15,626 bases of DNA from positions 1 through 15,626 of the forward strand of contig JAGAEB010000027.1 in the NCBI GenBank assembly GCA_017613335.1, in the 5' to 3' direction. The first letter of the stretch is position 1, and each line of letters begins with the position of its first letter. The stretch is from Methanosarcinaceae archaeon (GTDB lineage Archaea; Halobacteriota; Methanosarcinia; Methanosarcinales; Methanosarcinaceae). The notes under the pieces were generated by a model. It was not told the origin of the DNA and searched no databases. It was given only the letters and a program-made list of their open reading frames with translations. The position numbers were made by a program, and so were the translations under genes. Positions 8,009-15,259 of the stretch are shown piece by piece.

Positions 8009-8051
8009 TTTAAAATGATGTGTCTGTCGTCGACAGATAATTAAAATGGAG
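8009..8051 (+). promoter_or_regulatory. Promoter, palindrome and ribosome binding site of the amber-containing gene
   Basis: A TTTAAAA box (8009-8015) is followed by a perfect 7-bp palindrome, TCTGTCG-T-CGACAGA (8023-8037), placed where transcription should begin, and by GGAG (8048-8051), 7 nt before the ATG at 8059 and 10 nt before a second ATG at 8062. The palindrome is a candidate operator for an unknown regulator. Confidence 0.45.
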
Positions 8052-8058
8052 ATGTTAT

Positions 8059-8424
8059 ATGATGTTTCTCGGACCGATCGATGAGATCATATTTGCGGAA
8101 TTGGCAGGCGTGACAAACCTGACCGGAAGAAACGATGAAAAATTCAGAAGACTCTACGGCTATGATAAAAAACCCGATGTACGGCCGCCGGAAGGACCGG
8201 AAGAATTATGCCCGCCGGTCGACGGAAATTATTTTGAATTTACTCATATGCCGAAGGCATAGGAAGTCTTCGAAGCTGACAGCAGGGAACAGTTCCGTGT
8301 GACAAAAGATCCGGAACATATAGAAGACAACATTTACAGATTAAGCTGTGAATCGATCTTTACCGGGAAAAAATACACGCTTGTCTTTAAACTCGTCGAG
8401 CCGGCACCATGGTTCGGGAAATAA
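8059..8424 (+). CDS. Unknown 121-residue protein with an in-frame TAG codon
   Basis: The frame opens at ATG 8059 with a good ribosome binding site and meets TAG at 8260-8262 after 67 codons. It then continues in the same frame for 53 sense codons to TAA at 8422-8424, ending just before a terminator. Both halves look like normal acidic, soluble protein (for example YFEFTHMPKA before TAG, EVFEADSREQFRVTKD after it), and no start codon precedes the second half. Two readings are possible: pyrrolysine insertion at codon 68, if the host has the Pyl system, or a nonsense mutation in a decaying gene. A strict reading gives a 67-residue protein (8059-8262). I do not recognise the family. Every other gene end I call here uses TAA or TGA, which fits an amber-sparing genome but rests on few genes. 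Confidence 0.55.
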
Positions 8425-8431
8425 ACCGAAA

Positions 8432-8468
8432 ACCCGTCAATCGATCGATAAAAAAAGCCTTTTTCCGG
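8432..8468. repeat. 37-bp dispersed repeat, copy A
   Basis: Identical at 36 of 37 positions to 9303-9339. It starts with ACCCGTC, contains the palindrome ATCGATCGAT, and ends in the left arm of a terminator hairpin. Identity extends well beyond the stem, so the two copies are likely a duplication and not two independent terminators. Confidence 0.85.
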
Positions 8469-8496
8469 GCAGATTCCGGGAAAAGGCTTTTTCTTT
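8452..8496 (+). terminator. Hairpin terminator after the amber-containing gene
   Basis: AAAAAGCCTTTTTCCGG (8452-8468) pairs with 8476-8492 (one U-G wobble, 7-nt loop), followed by TTTTTCTTT-like sequence. It lies 27 nt after the TAA at 8422. The A-run on the left would also let it work on the other strand. Confidence 0.8.
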
Positions 8497-8592
8497 CGTC
8501 ACAGGCAATGTCTGATATTCGATTTTTCTTTAACTAAATCTGAACCGGCATATCCGGGCAGGATGCCTTTGATCAGATTATCACAAAACATT

Positions 8593-8600
8593 TTTATAAT
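8593..8600 (+). promoter_or_regulatory. TATA-like box of the unknown membrane protein gene
   Basis: TTTATAAT at 8593-8600 would direct a start near 8622-8627. That implies a leaderless transcript if TTG 8627 is the start, or a leader of about 25 nt if ATG 8651 is used. No Shine-Dalgarno site is visible before either. Confidence 0.4.
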
Positions 8601-8626
8601 ATCGTTTTCATGATATCCTTGTTTAA

Positions 8627-9175
8627 TTGACAGTGTTTATCGGCGAAATCATGTATGCAATGTCATTTGACCTTTTTATGGCGATTCTGTTCAAGCCGTT
8701 ATCGTTTCTGATAGAACTTACTGTGATGATAAGATTTCTGATCTGTCACATTGTGCTTGTCGGTGTGATGATATACATCGTTTTCAGTAAAGCCGATCCG
8801 TACCGGCACCGCGAACTGAGATCAAAAATACGCTTTGTGAATCCCCTGTACTATGCATCTTTTCTCGTATGGATTCCCTTTTTTAAAGTAAATTATATTA
8901 TTATAAACTCTATGTTATCAAAAATTTCCCGTTTGCCGGATCAGCCCTTTTACAAATATGCACCGGCAGTTTCTGACTTAATGTACCACAACCCCTATAC
9001 AGCGCCGGATATTATTCTGTCATTTGTGATCTCATTTGTTGTTCAGAACTTCTTATATGCATGTTCAGAAACAACGGCAATACTCACAGATGCTGTTTTA
9101 CTTGTATTGTTTGTCGTTGTGCGCAGAATTTCATTATCGTTTGAACGTTGGTCAGCAGAAAAGAATAAAGATTGA
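8627..9175 (+). CDS. Unknown multi-pass membrane protein
   Basis: A 182-codon frame from TTG 8627 to TGA 9175; a start at ATG 8651 (174 residues) or 8660 is equally plausible, as no ribosome binding site decides it. I do not recognise the family. Hydrophobic segments at about residues 14-53 (probably two helices), 72-98 and 125-168 (probably two helices) indicate four or five membrane passes, with a basic segment (RHRELRSKIR) near 60-70 and a charged C-terminus. Codons and base composition are clearly richer in A/T than in the large neighbours. The gene is isolated between two terminator hairpins built on the same repeat, which fits a recently acquired or relocated cassette. Function unknown. 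Confidence 0.6.
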   Translation: MTVFIGEIMYAMSFDLFMAILFKPLSFLIELTVMIRFLICHIVLVGVMIYIVFSKADPYRHRELRSKIRFVNPLYYASFLVWIPFFKVNYIIINSMLSKISRLPDQPFYKYAPAVSDLMYHNPYTAPDIILSFVISFVVQNFLYACSETTAILTDAVLLVLFVVVRRISLSFERWSAEKNKD

Positions 9176-9302
9176 ATCTGTCACAGAACGAAAAAGACTT
9201 AAATGACTGACCGGCTTCTGTCAGGCTATAAACCCGGCTGTTCATGCCGTTTTTTTGCGCCGTCGATATTGTCGTGCCGAATTTTTTGTTCACACTGTTA
9301 TG

Positions 9303-9339
9303 ACCCGTCTATCGATCGATAAAAAAAGCCTTTTTCCGG
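9303..9339. repeat. 37-bp dispersed repeat, copy B
   Basis: Second copy of the repeat at 8432-8468 in the same orientation, differing at one position (T for A at 9310). Together the copies bound the AT-rich segment that holds the membrane protein gene. Confidence 0.85.
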
Positions 9340-9370
9340 CTCATCCCGGAAAAAGGCTTTTTCTTTTTTT
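9323..9370. terminator. Bidirectional terminator between convergent genes
   Basis: A perfect 17-bp stem, AAAAAGCCTTTTTCCGG (9323-9339) with 9346-9362, 6-nt loop, is flanked by A7 on the left and a long T-run (TTCTTTTTTTT) on the right, so it can end transcription on both strands. It separates the + strand membrane protein gene from the - strand thermosome gene, whose stop is at 9430. Confidence 0.85.
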
Positions 9371-9429
9371 TCTGTACGGAACTGCCTTCCGGCCGGTTCC
9401 CTGATCGTTATGATGGATCCTGACGGGAT

Positions 9430-11079
9430 TCATCTTCTCTCGTTCATGTTCGGCGGTGCCATTCCTTCGAAAGAGGTGGCCAGCGCACTGCTCGGGGTGT
9501 CGTTTCTCAGCATTGTCTTGTATTTTGCTTTGAGGACATCGTCGATCCTGAGGATCATGACGGAGGCTTCGACAGCGGATTTGACGGTGTTGATCTTGAC
9601 GCGGAGCGGGTCGACGACGCCTGCTTCCATCATGTCGGTGACATCTCCGGTGTAGACGTTGAGGCCGGCGTTTTTGTTCGAAGCGTGGGCGGCGCGGAGT
9701 GCGATCAGACTGTCGATCGTATCGAGACCGGCGTTTTTGGCCAGCAGTTTCGGAAGCTCTTCAATGGCTTCTGCGAACGCGAGGATGACACGCTGTTCAT
9801 AACCGCGGACAGTCGTTGCATAGGCGCGGACGCCGAGGGAGACTTCCATCTCGGAAGCGCCGCCGCCGGCGACGACAGTCTTGTCTTCGACGACGGATTT
9901 CACGACACCGAGCGCATCATCAAGAGCGCGGACGACGCTGTCGCCCATATTGACAGTCTGGGCGCGGACGACGATCGTCGCGATCCCTGAAGCTTTGCCG
10001 CCGGTGATGTAGATCTTGCCGCTGTCGTTTATTCTCTCAAATCTGAAATGTTCGGCAACGCCGACATCTTCTGCGGAAAGTTCACGCGGATTTCTCACCA
10101 GACGGGCATTGACGGCATAAGCGACATGTTCCAGATCCTTTTCTTCGATCGGCCTGGAAACAAAAATACCGTTCTTGTCCAGATAGTTCGTCACGATTTC
10201 CGGAATGGCTTTCGTCGTCAGGACGACATTCGCACCGAGGCTGACGATCGTCTTTGCAACTTCAAGCTTCCTTTCCGTGCGGTATTCGGCAAACTTGGCT
10301 CTCTCTTCCGGAGAAGACGCATACATCTTGTTCTGGTTCTTCAGTTTGTCATCCATGACGGCGTCGAAAAGGACGATTTTTGCATTTTCCAGAACGGTCG
10401 GCGCTGTTTTGTTGGCTGCGCCGTTCGTCAGAGCCACGCCTTTGATGAGTTCCGTTTCACTGACTTCCCTGTTCAGGTCGACGACCTGGATGACATTGTT
10501 CCGGATGTCGGCAAAACCGTCCTTCTGAATGGCGGAGACGGCATCGACACAGACGTCTGCCAGATGTTCTTTATCATTTTCGGAAGCTTTTCCCGTCAGG
10601 GCTGTCATAGCGACTTTTCTGAGGATCTCTCTGTCTTCCGGACCGACGGACATCGCTTTTTCATTCAGGATCTCGAGCGCTTTTGCTTCCGCCATCTGAT
10701 ATCCTTTGATGATGACGGACGGGTGGAATCCTTTTCCGATGAGCATTTCCGCTTTGTCCATCAGTGCGCCGGTGAAGACGACGGAACTGGTCGTTCCGTC
10801 GCCGGCCGTGTTTTCAAGAGATTTGGCGACTTCGACGACCATTTTGGCGGCCGGATGTTCGATGCCTATATCTTTGAGGATCGTTGCGCCGTCGTTTGTC
10901 ATCGTTACAATGCCCAGAGAGTTGACAAGCATCTTGTCCATTCCCTTCGGGCCGAGGGTGCTCTGAACAAGGCTTGCAACGGTCTTCGCGGCATTGATGT
11001 TCATGAGCAGTGCATCTCTGCCTTTCGTTTCTTCCTTACCCGGATCTAAAACAATGATCGGACCGGTTTTTGCTGCCAT
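9430..11079 (-). CDS. Thermosome subunit (group II chaperonin)
   Basis: The 549-residue product is the usual size for an archaeal thermosome subunit, which builds the double-ring ATP-driven protein-folding chamber of the cytoplasm. Visible motifs are LGPKGMDKMLV and TNDGATIL near residues 40-65, the nucleotide-binding GDGTTSSVV near 90, and ALDDALGVVKSVVEDKTVVAGGGASE-type sequence near 380-405 with the catalytic Asp. The C-terminus ends in FEGMAPPNMNERR and lacks the long GGM-rich tail of many homologues. I chose ATG 11079 because MAAKTGPIIVLDPGKEE is the normal family start and AGGT lies 7 nt upstream. The frame upstream is open without a stop all the way into Hel308, so an automatic caller would predict one 1691-residue protein (9430-14505). 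Its own TATA box argues for separate expression. Confidence 0.93.
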   Translation of the reverse strand: MAAKTGPIIVLDPGKEETKGRDALLMNINAAKTVASLVQSTLGPKGMDKMLVNSLGIVTMTNDGATILKDIGIEHPAAKMVVEVAKSLENTAGDGTTSSVVFTGALMDKAEMLIGKGFHPSVIIKGYQMAEAKALEILNEKAMSVGPEDREILRKVAMTALTGKASENDKEHLADVCVDAVSAIQKDGFADIRNNVIQVVDLNREVSETELIKGVALTNGAANKTAPTVLENAKIVLFDAVMDDKLKNQNKMYASSPEERAKFAEYRTERKLEVAKTIVSLGANVVLTTKAIPEIVTNYLDKNGIFVSRPIEEKDLEHVAYAVNARLVRNPRELSAEDVGVAEHFRFERINDSGKIYITGGKASGIATIVVRAQTVNMGDSVVRALDDALGVVKSVVEDKTVVAGGGASEMEVSLGVRAYATTVRGYEQRVILAFAEAIEELPKLLAKNAGLDTIDSLIALRAAHASNKNAGLNVYTGDVTDMMEAGVVDPLRVKINTVKSAVEASVMILRIDDVLKAKYKTMLRNDTPSSALATSFEGMAPPNMNERR

Positions 11080-11086
11080 AGTAATA

Positions 11087-11115
11087 ACCTGCTGATAGTA
11101 ATGAGATAGTAATGA
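11087..11115 (-). promoter_or_regulatory. Thermosome ribosome binding site and tandem 11-mers
   Basis: On the - strand AGGT (11087-11090) precedes the ATG by 7 nt. Directly upstream are two perfect tandem copies of TCATTACTATC (11094-11104 and 11105-11115), with a partial third (TTATTACTAT) overlapping the start codon region. They would be in the 5' untranslated region; role unknown. Confidence 0.5.
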
Positions 11116-11285
11116 TTCGATAGTCGATTCTGACAGGATTCTGATCGTCATGCGCCGGCTGCGGTGGTTCTGACCGCAATGATCCCGGCACATCTGTCGG
11201 GCTTCATCGGGTTTCCGGACAGATTTCCTGACGGTCTTCCGGAAAGACTTCCAGACGGGCTTTCCCGTTATTGATTTTATATGCA

Positions 11286-11307
11286 GGCCGTTCTCACGGG
11301 AACGGCC
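11286..11307. repeat. Perfect 8-bp inverted repeat in the thermosome leader region
   Basis: GGCCGTTC (11286-11293) and GAACGGCC (11300-11307) with a 6-nt loop lie about 30 bp downstream of the main thermosome TATA box, near the expected transcription start. No T-run follows on the - strand, so it is more likely an operator or leader hairpin than a terminator. Confidence 0.5.
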
Positions 11308-11337
11308 GGAAAGATGGTAAATAACTGCCTGTAATTC

Positions 11338-11353
11338 TATATATAGTTTTTCT
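11338..11353 (-). promoter_or_regulatory. Thermosome promoter (TATA box)
   Basis: On the - strand AAAAA is followed by CTATATATAG, an excellent archaeal BRE/TATA arrangement. It predicts a start near 11313-11318 and a leader of about 235 nt. A second candidate, TATAAAAT at 11275-11282, would give a leader of about 175 nt. The box lies inside the frame that continues from Hel308. Confidence 0.65.
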
Positions 11354-11424
11354 GAACAGTCATGGAAAAACAGAAGTGAAAGGCGGGCATCCCGATCCGG
11401 AAAACAGCCGGCCCGGACACCGTC

Positions 11425-14400
11425 TCGGATGAAATCGCTGAGATTTTTCTGGGTGACGGATCTTCTGTCTTCGTCCGCGCCGGATCCGGTATCGCCGGAT
11501 CTGTCACCGGCGTCCTGACGGGCGGATCCGTCCGGCATCCGTTTTCCCGGAAACTGACCGCGACTGCGGCGTCCTTCGGCCCGGACGCCTGAAAAATCTG
11601 CGGCCGATATCTGCCTGCCGATCTCGGAAAAGATCTTTCCGGCCGTTGCAGGACCGACGAGTCCGGCAACGACGGCCGGATCGGCCGTCATGAGATCATC
11701 TTTGACGCGGATCCCGGCATTGTACAGCCGGCGGGCGCGGACACGACCGACACCTCTGAGTCTGAGAAGAGACAGAAGTTCCGCCGATGCGCCGTAACGG
11801 AGCGACAATTCCAGATCGGAAAGCCTGCTTTTCTGTGAAAGACCCGTCAGAGAAGCCAGACGGGCCGCCGATCCGCAGATCCATTCGGCCGTTTCCGAAA
11901 CGGAACGGATATCGCCCTCTCCGACATCATATCTTCCGATGATCTCGTCTTCGGAGATCTCACGCGTCCAGTCGTAGAGCATCATCGCTGTCTTGACTTC
12001 GCACATGAACCACTCGTATTCATCCGGATTTTTATCTCTGTCCGGGATCTTTGCAAATGTTTCCCGGTTGAGGACGATGAATTCTTCGACCGTTTCATAA
12101 TCCGCCTTTTTCAGGTAGAGCGGATGGATGTCCGGCGTCGAACAGATCAGCTGAAGAAGGCCGACGGTCGACAGTTCTTTTCCTTTGAGATCCGCCTGAT
12201 GAAGCCCCTCGAGGATGAGAGCGGCCGACATCGGATCGATATACAGTCTGGAGACAAGAGAACCGACATTCGTCGGAACGAATCTCTCTCCCTCACCGGA
12301 GAAGCCGGCCGCAGACACTCTTTCAGATCCGGAAAGATCCGGTCTTCTCAGAAGAGAAGCATTGACAAAAGGATTTCCGGAAATGGTTTTTTCCTTTTCT
12401 CCGGTATCCGTCCCGGCCGTCAGCCGATCCGCAGAAACGAACGGATTCTTCTTTCCGGTCTTCACGCTGTCCGGTCTTCCGGAAATGCTGCATTTATCGT
12501 TTTCCGTCTCCGTTTTCTTTTCCCGGTTTTCCGCCCCCGTTTTCCGTTCCTGGTTTTCCGCATTCGTTCTCTTTTCCGGATCTTCTTTCTTCGTTTTCCT
12601 TTCCGGATCTTCCGCCGTTTTCCTTTCCGGCGTTTCCGCATCACGGAAATCCCGTGTTTTTTCAGATCCCGTCGTTTCTCCGGGGATCTTTCTGTGGATC
12701 ATTTCTTTTTCCGTCAGAAAATCAAGGCATTTGACGACGAGCGTATTGAGGGCGATCGTACTCATCTGACCTTCCCGGTAAGCGAAGAACGTGTCTTTGA
12801 AAAAAGAGACGATCGATGCGCGGGTGTCTGCAAAACCGCTGACGATGATCGAAAGGACGTGCGTCCGCATCGTGTTTTCCGCGCCCATGCCGGACGTGAT
12901 GTTTTCGGCGCCGGCGTAAATATAGTGTTCATAAAGAGCGGCGACTTCTTCCTGTTTCGAGCCTAAGAGGATGGCTTCGCCGTAGGGATCGAGATGAGGT
13001 CTTCCGGCGCGGCCGGCCATCTGCTTGTATTCCAGGACCGGGATCGGGACCATGCCTTCATCGGCATCGTATCTTCTGTAATTGCGGATGATGACGCGGC
13101 GTGCCGGCAGATTGAGTCCTGCGGCAAGCGTCGGCGTCGAGGCGATGACTTTGAGTCTTCCTTTCAGGAAATTCTGCTCGACGATCTCGCGCTGGGCGGC
13201 TGTCAGGCCGGCGTGGTGGAAAGCAACGCCTGAACGGATGCAGGCGGCAAGCGTTCCGGCTGTTTCCGTGTCGCTCAGATCGAGGATCTCCGATGCCTGA
13301 TCCCGGAGGATCTCTTTTTCTTCATCCGTGAGGAACCTGCTGATGACAGATCCCGCTTTCACGGCGACAGCCGTCGCATTCCTGCGGCTGTTTTCAAAGA
13401 TGAGCGCCTGCCCGCCTTCCCGGATAACATCTGCTGAAAGAGAAACGGCCGCATCACCGTCCCGTCCTGCCGGCGGGATTTCTCTGAGAAAAGCGCTGTC
13501 CGGATCGAATTTCTTCCTTTCCTGTTTTTTCCGGAAGCGCAGACCGCGTTTAGGAGACGCTTTTCCGGACGTCTGTCTTTCTTTTCCCGATCCGGCAGCA
13601 TCCGACCCGGCAGCGCCCGACCCGGCAGCACCCTGCCCGTCGTTTCCGGATCCGGTCTTTTCAGGCAGACATTTTTCGGCTTCATCATTTTCAAACCAGA
13701 TGCTCCCGCCGAAAAAAACACCCTCTCTGAGACGCGTCGGACGCCAGCTGCTTTCAACGGGCACAGCATTCAGCCAGCCGGCCAGCTCTTTCGTGTTCCC
13801 GATCGTCGCCGAAAGCGCCACGATCTGCATTTTCGGATTCAGATGACGCATTTTTATGATCGTGATCTCGAGAGTCGGCCCCCTGTTCCGGGAATCGATC
13901 AGATGCACCTCATCCAGGACGAGAACGGAGATCCGGCCGAGCCAGGCGGTCTCGTTCCGGAGGAGCGAATCGACTTTCTCAGACGTGGCCACGATGATGT
14001 CGTAGGCGCCGAGGTATTCTTCTTTTTTGTCAAGATCTCCCGTCGACATGCCGACGCTGATCCCGTATGATTCGAAATGCCTGAAATGACGGTATTTTTC
14101 AGACGCCAGCGCGCGGAGCGGCACGATGTAGAGCGCCTTTCCGCCGTTCCGGATGCTCCGGATCATCGCCAGTTCCGCCAGAAGCGTTTTTCCGGAGGCG
14201 GTCGGAATGGCCGCCAGGATATTTTTCCCCTTCAGAAGACCCGCTTCGACAGCCGCGGCCTGCGGGGGATAAAGAGAGCGGATGCCTGCCTTCTGATAAT
14301 ATTCAACGATATCATCCGGAAGGCCGATCCGGCCGATCATGGAATATTCGGGATCGAGTTCCGGAAAAACAGGATTTTTATCGGATCCGGAAGGATCATC

Positions 14401-14505
14401 AGAACCGGTCATAAGATCATATCCGTCAGTTCGGTTTTTCTTCAGTCGTTCGTTTTTTTTGCAGTCGTTCGTTTTTTCACAGCAGCCCCGGATTTCATTT
14501 TTCAT
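11425..14505 (-). CDS. hel308: Hel308/Ski2-family DNA helicase without its normal stop codon
   Basis: Hel308 is a 3'-5' superfamily 2 helicase acting at stalled forks and in recombination. Motifs: Walker A PTASGKT (about 95-105), DEVH (about 196-199), SATIGN, QMAGRAGRP (about 495-502), and the C-terminal helix-hairpin-helix with RVRARRLYNAGI (about 920-931). Homology begins at MIGRIGLPDD, so starts at 14412 or 14340 are possible; ATG 14505 has a TATA-like box 26 nt upstream and a weak AGG, but its extra 55 residues are low-complexity. Two inserts absent from Methanosarcina Hel308 lie at about 275-350 and 605-740, making the protein about 970-1026 residues against a usual 700-750. It ends in QKNLSDFI, like a PCNA-binding (PIP) tail. 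The next codon is CGA (11425-11427), one transition from TGA, and the frame then runs on into the thermosome. Confidence 0.85.
12485..12640 (-). repeat. Degenerate repeat encoding a charged insert in Hel308
   Basis: Imperfect units of about 27-30 bp encode ERKT/EKRT/EKKT-type blocks separated by acidic residues (PERKTAEDPERKTKKEDPEK and so on). They form most of the second insert of the helicase, expected to be disordered or helical and highly charged. Confidence 0.6.
13591..13635 (-). repeat. Three 15-bp repeats in the first Hel308 insert
   Basis: Three consecutive 15-bp units (consensus on the + strand CCCGGCAGCGCCCGA) encode the GAAGSGAAGSDAAGS stretch of the first helicase insert. In-frame unit duplication explains this linker. 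Confidence 0.75.
14443..14477. repeat. Tandem repeat with long A/T runs at the Hel308 5' end
   Basis: CAGTCGTTCGTTTTTT occurs twice (14443-14460 with two extra T, and 14462-14477), with a weaker third copy at 14426-14439. Read on the - strand it encodes a Lys/Asn/Glu-rich stretch, DCKKNERLKKNR. It lies in the part of Hel308 that has no homology, so the real start may be downstream. Confidence 0.65.
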
Positions 14506-14527
14506 TGAAGCCTGTCGGATTTCTTTC

Positions 14528-14535
14528 TATATGGA
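14528..14535 (-). promoter_or_regulatory. TATA-like box upstream of Hel308
   Basis: CCATATAG on the - strand lies about 26 bp before ATG 14505, in the 59-nt gap after trmY. It would give an almost leaderless transcript and is the main support for the longest Hel308 start. Read-through from trmY is also possible, as no terminator is visible between them. Confidence 0.35.
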
Positions 14536-14564
14536 GACACGCCGTGCAGAGTGAAAGTATCGGT

Positions 14565-15209
14565 TCATTCAGGCGATGCCTTTTCCGCTCTTTCGTTGAC
14601 AGGCGGATCCAGGCGGTCCGTTTCATACTGGATGATCGTGATGCACTGGCTTGAAAGAAGCGGTGCGGGACCGAGCGAGATCCGGCGGGCGCCGGCTTCT
14701 TCAAGAGTCTTTTCATCTTCTTCAGAAACGCCCTGATTGTCTCCGAGAACATAGACGGCATCCTTCAGTGTTTCCGGCGCATCCGCGATGACTTTCCGGA
14801 TATCTTCGCCGTCTTCTCTGAGATAGATGACCGGCCTTCCGGCTTCTTTCATTTCCGAAAGAAGGCCGGCGAAAGTGCCTTTTCTGACAAAAACACCCGG
14901 CGTCGTCGATCTCTCGGTGGTGTCCGCCTCAGGCAGGAGCGCTTTTCTGATCAGGGAACCCGAGCTTCTTTCATCCGGACTCAGATAACGCATCTTCAGA
15001 CCATTGAAACGGACGATCTTGACCGGATCCGGCGCCCCTTTGAGAACAAGATGGACATTCACGTCCCGCCTCATGCCCCACGAAACAAAAAGAGAAGAAG
15101 TGATGCAGCGGCAGAGGACATCCATGCGGCCGGCCGATCCCGGGAGATCATCCAGAGAGATCTTTCCGCCCGTCACCGCGCGGTTTCCGATAATGATAAA
15201 GTCTTTCAT
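14565..15209 (-). CDS. trmY: tRNA (pseudouridine54-N1)-methyltransferase TrmY
   Basis: TrmY is the archaeal SPOUT-fold enzyme that methylates pseudouridine 54 in the T-loop of tRNA with S-adenosylmethionine, giving 1-methylpseudouridine in place of bacterial ribothymidine. The 214-residue product has the family start MKDFIIIGNRAVTGG, the MDVLCRCITSSLFVSWGMRRD block near residues 29-48, and the two C-terminal SPOUT knot motifs: VLGDNQGVSEEDEKT (about 150-164) and SLGPAPLLSSQCITIIQYE (about 175-194). Length and start agree with the family. It is the first gene of a - strand run with Hel308 (59-nt gap) and lies 51 bp from the 13-bp array. No Shine-Dalgarno site is visible; a TATA-like box about 26 nt upstream suggests a leaderless mRNA. 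Confidence 0.93.
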   Translation of the reverse strand: MKDFIIIGNRAVTGGKISLDDLPGSAGRMDVLCRCITSSLFVSWGMRRDVNVHLVLKGAPDPVKIVRFNGLKMRYLSPDERSSGSLIRKALLPEADTTERSTTPGVFVRKGTFAGLLSEMKEAGRPVIYLREDGEDIRKVIADAPETLKDAVYVLGDNQGVSEEDEKTLEEAGARRISLGPAPLLSSQCITIIQYETDRLDPPVNERAEKASPE

Positions 15210-15228
15210 GAAACGTCTAACGGCAGAT

Positions 15229-15241
15229 ATGCTAAAAAAAG
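15229..15241 (-). promoter_or_regulatory. TATA-like box of trmY
   Basis: On the - strand AACTTTTTTTAGCA lies about 26 bp before the trmY ATG at 15209, which fits a leaderless transcript. It is the only promoter-like sequence between trmY and the 13-bp repeat array. Confidence 0.4.
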
Positions 15242-15259
15242 TTTACCGGAAACCCGATC

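Larger units (their letters stand above)
11080..11424 (-). other. Stop-free junction joining Hel308 and thermosome frames
   Basis: These 115 codons, read on the - strand, connect the end of Hel308 homology to the thermosome ATG in one frame without a stop. The predicted peptide is unlike either family and partly repetitive (SFRKTVRKSVRKPDEARQ). The DNA contains a TATA box, a GC hairpin and tandem 11-mers, so it reads as an intergenic region that happens to be open. With three stops in 64 codons, a random run this long has a chance of roughly 0.4%, though the low stop density in shadow frames of this window makes it less surprising. Confidence 0.6.

Noticed and set aside
9176..9429. Possible small gene or RNA between the membrane protein and thermosome genes
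   Set aside because: I see only the terminator and repeat; a 69-codon - strand frame here overlaps the membrane protein gene and lacks start signals. No tRNA-like cloverleaf is visible here or elsewhere in the window.
10048..11049. 333-codon + strand frame over the thermosome gene
   Set aside because: Antisense shadow of the conserved thermosome frame, with no ribosome binding site or protein family features.
11337..11669. 110-codon - strand frame ending at the thermosome TATA box
   Set aside because: Overlaps the Hel308 helix-hairpin-helix end in another frame, Pro/Arg/Ser-rich shadow composition, and no start signal. I considered it as a frameshifted Hel308 end, but the QKNLSDFI tail is in the main frame.
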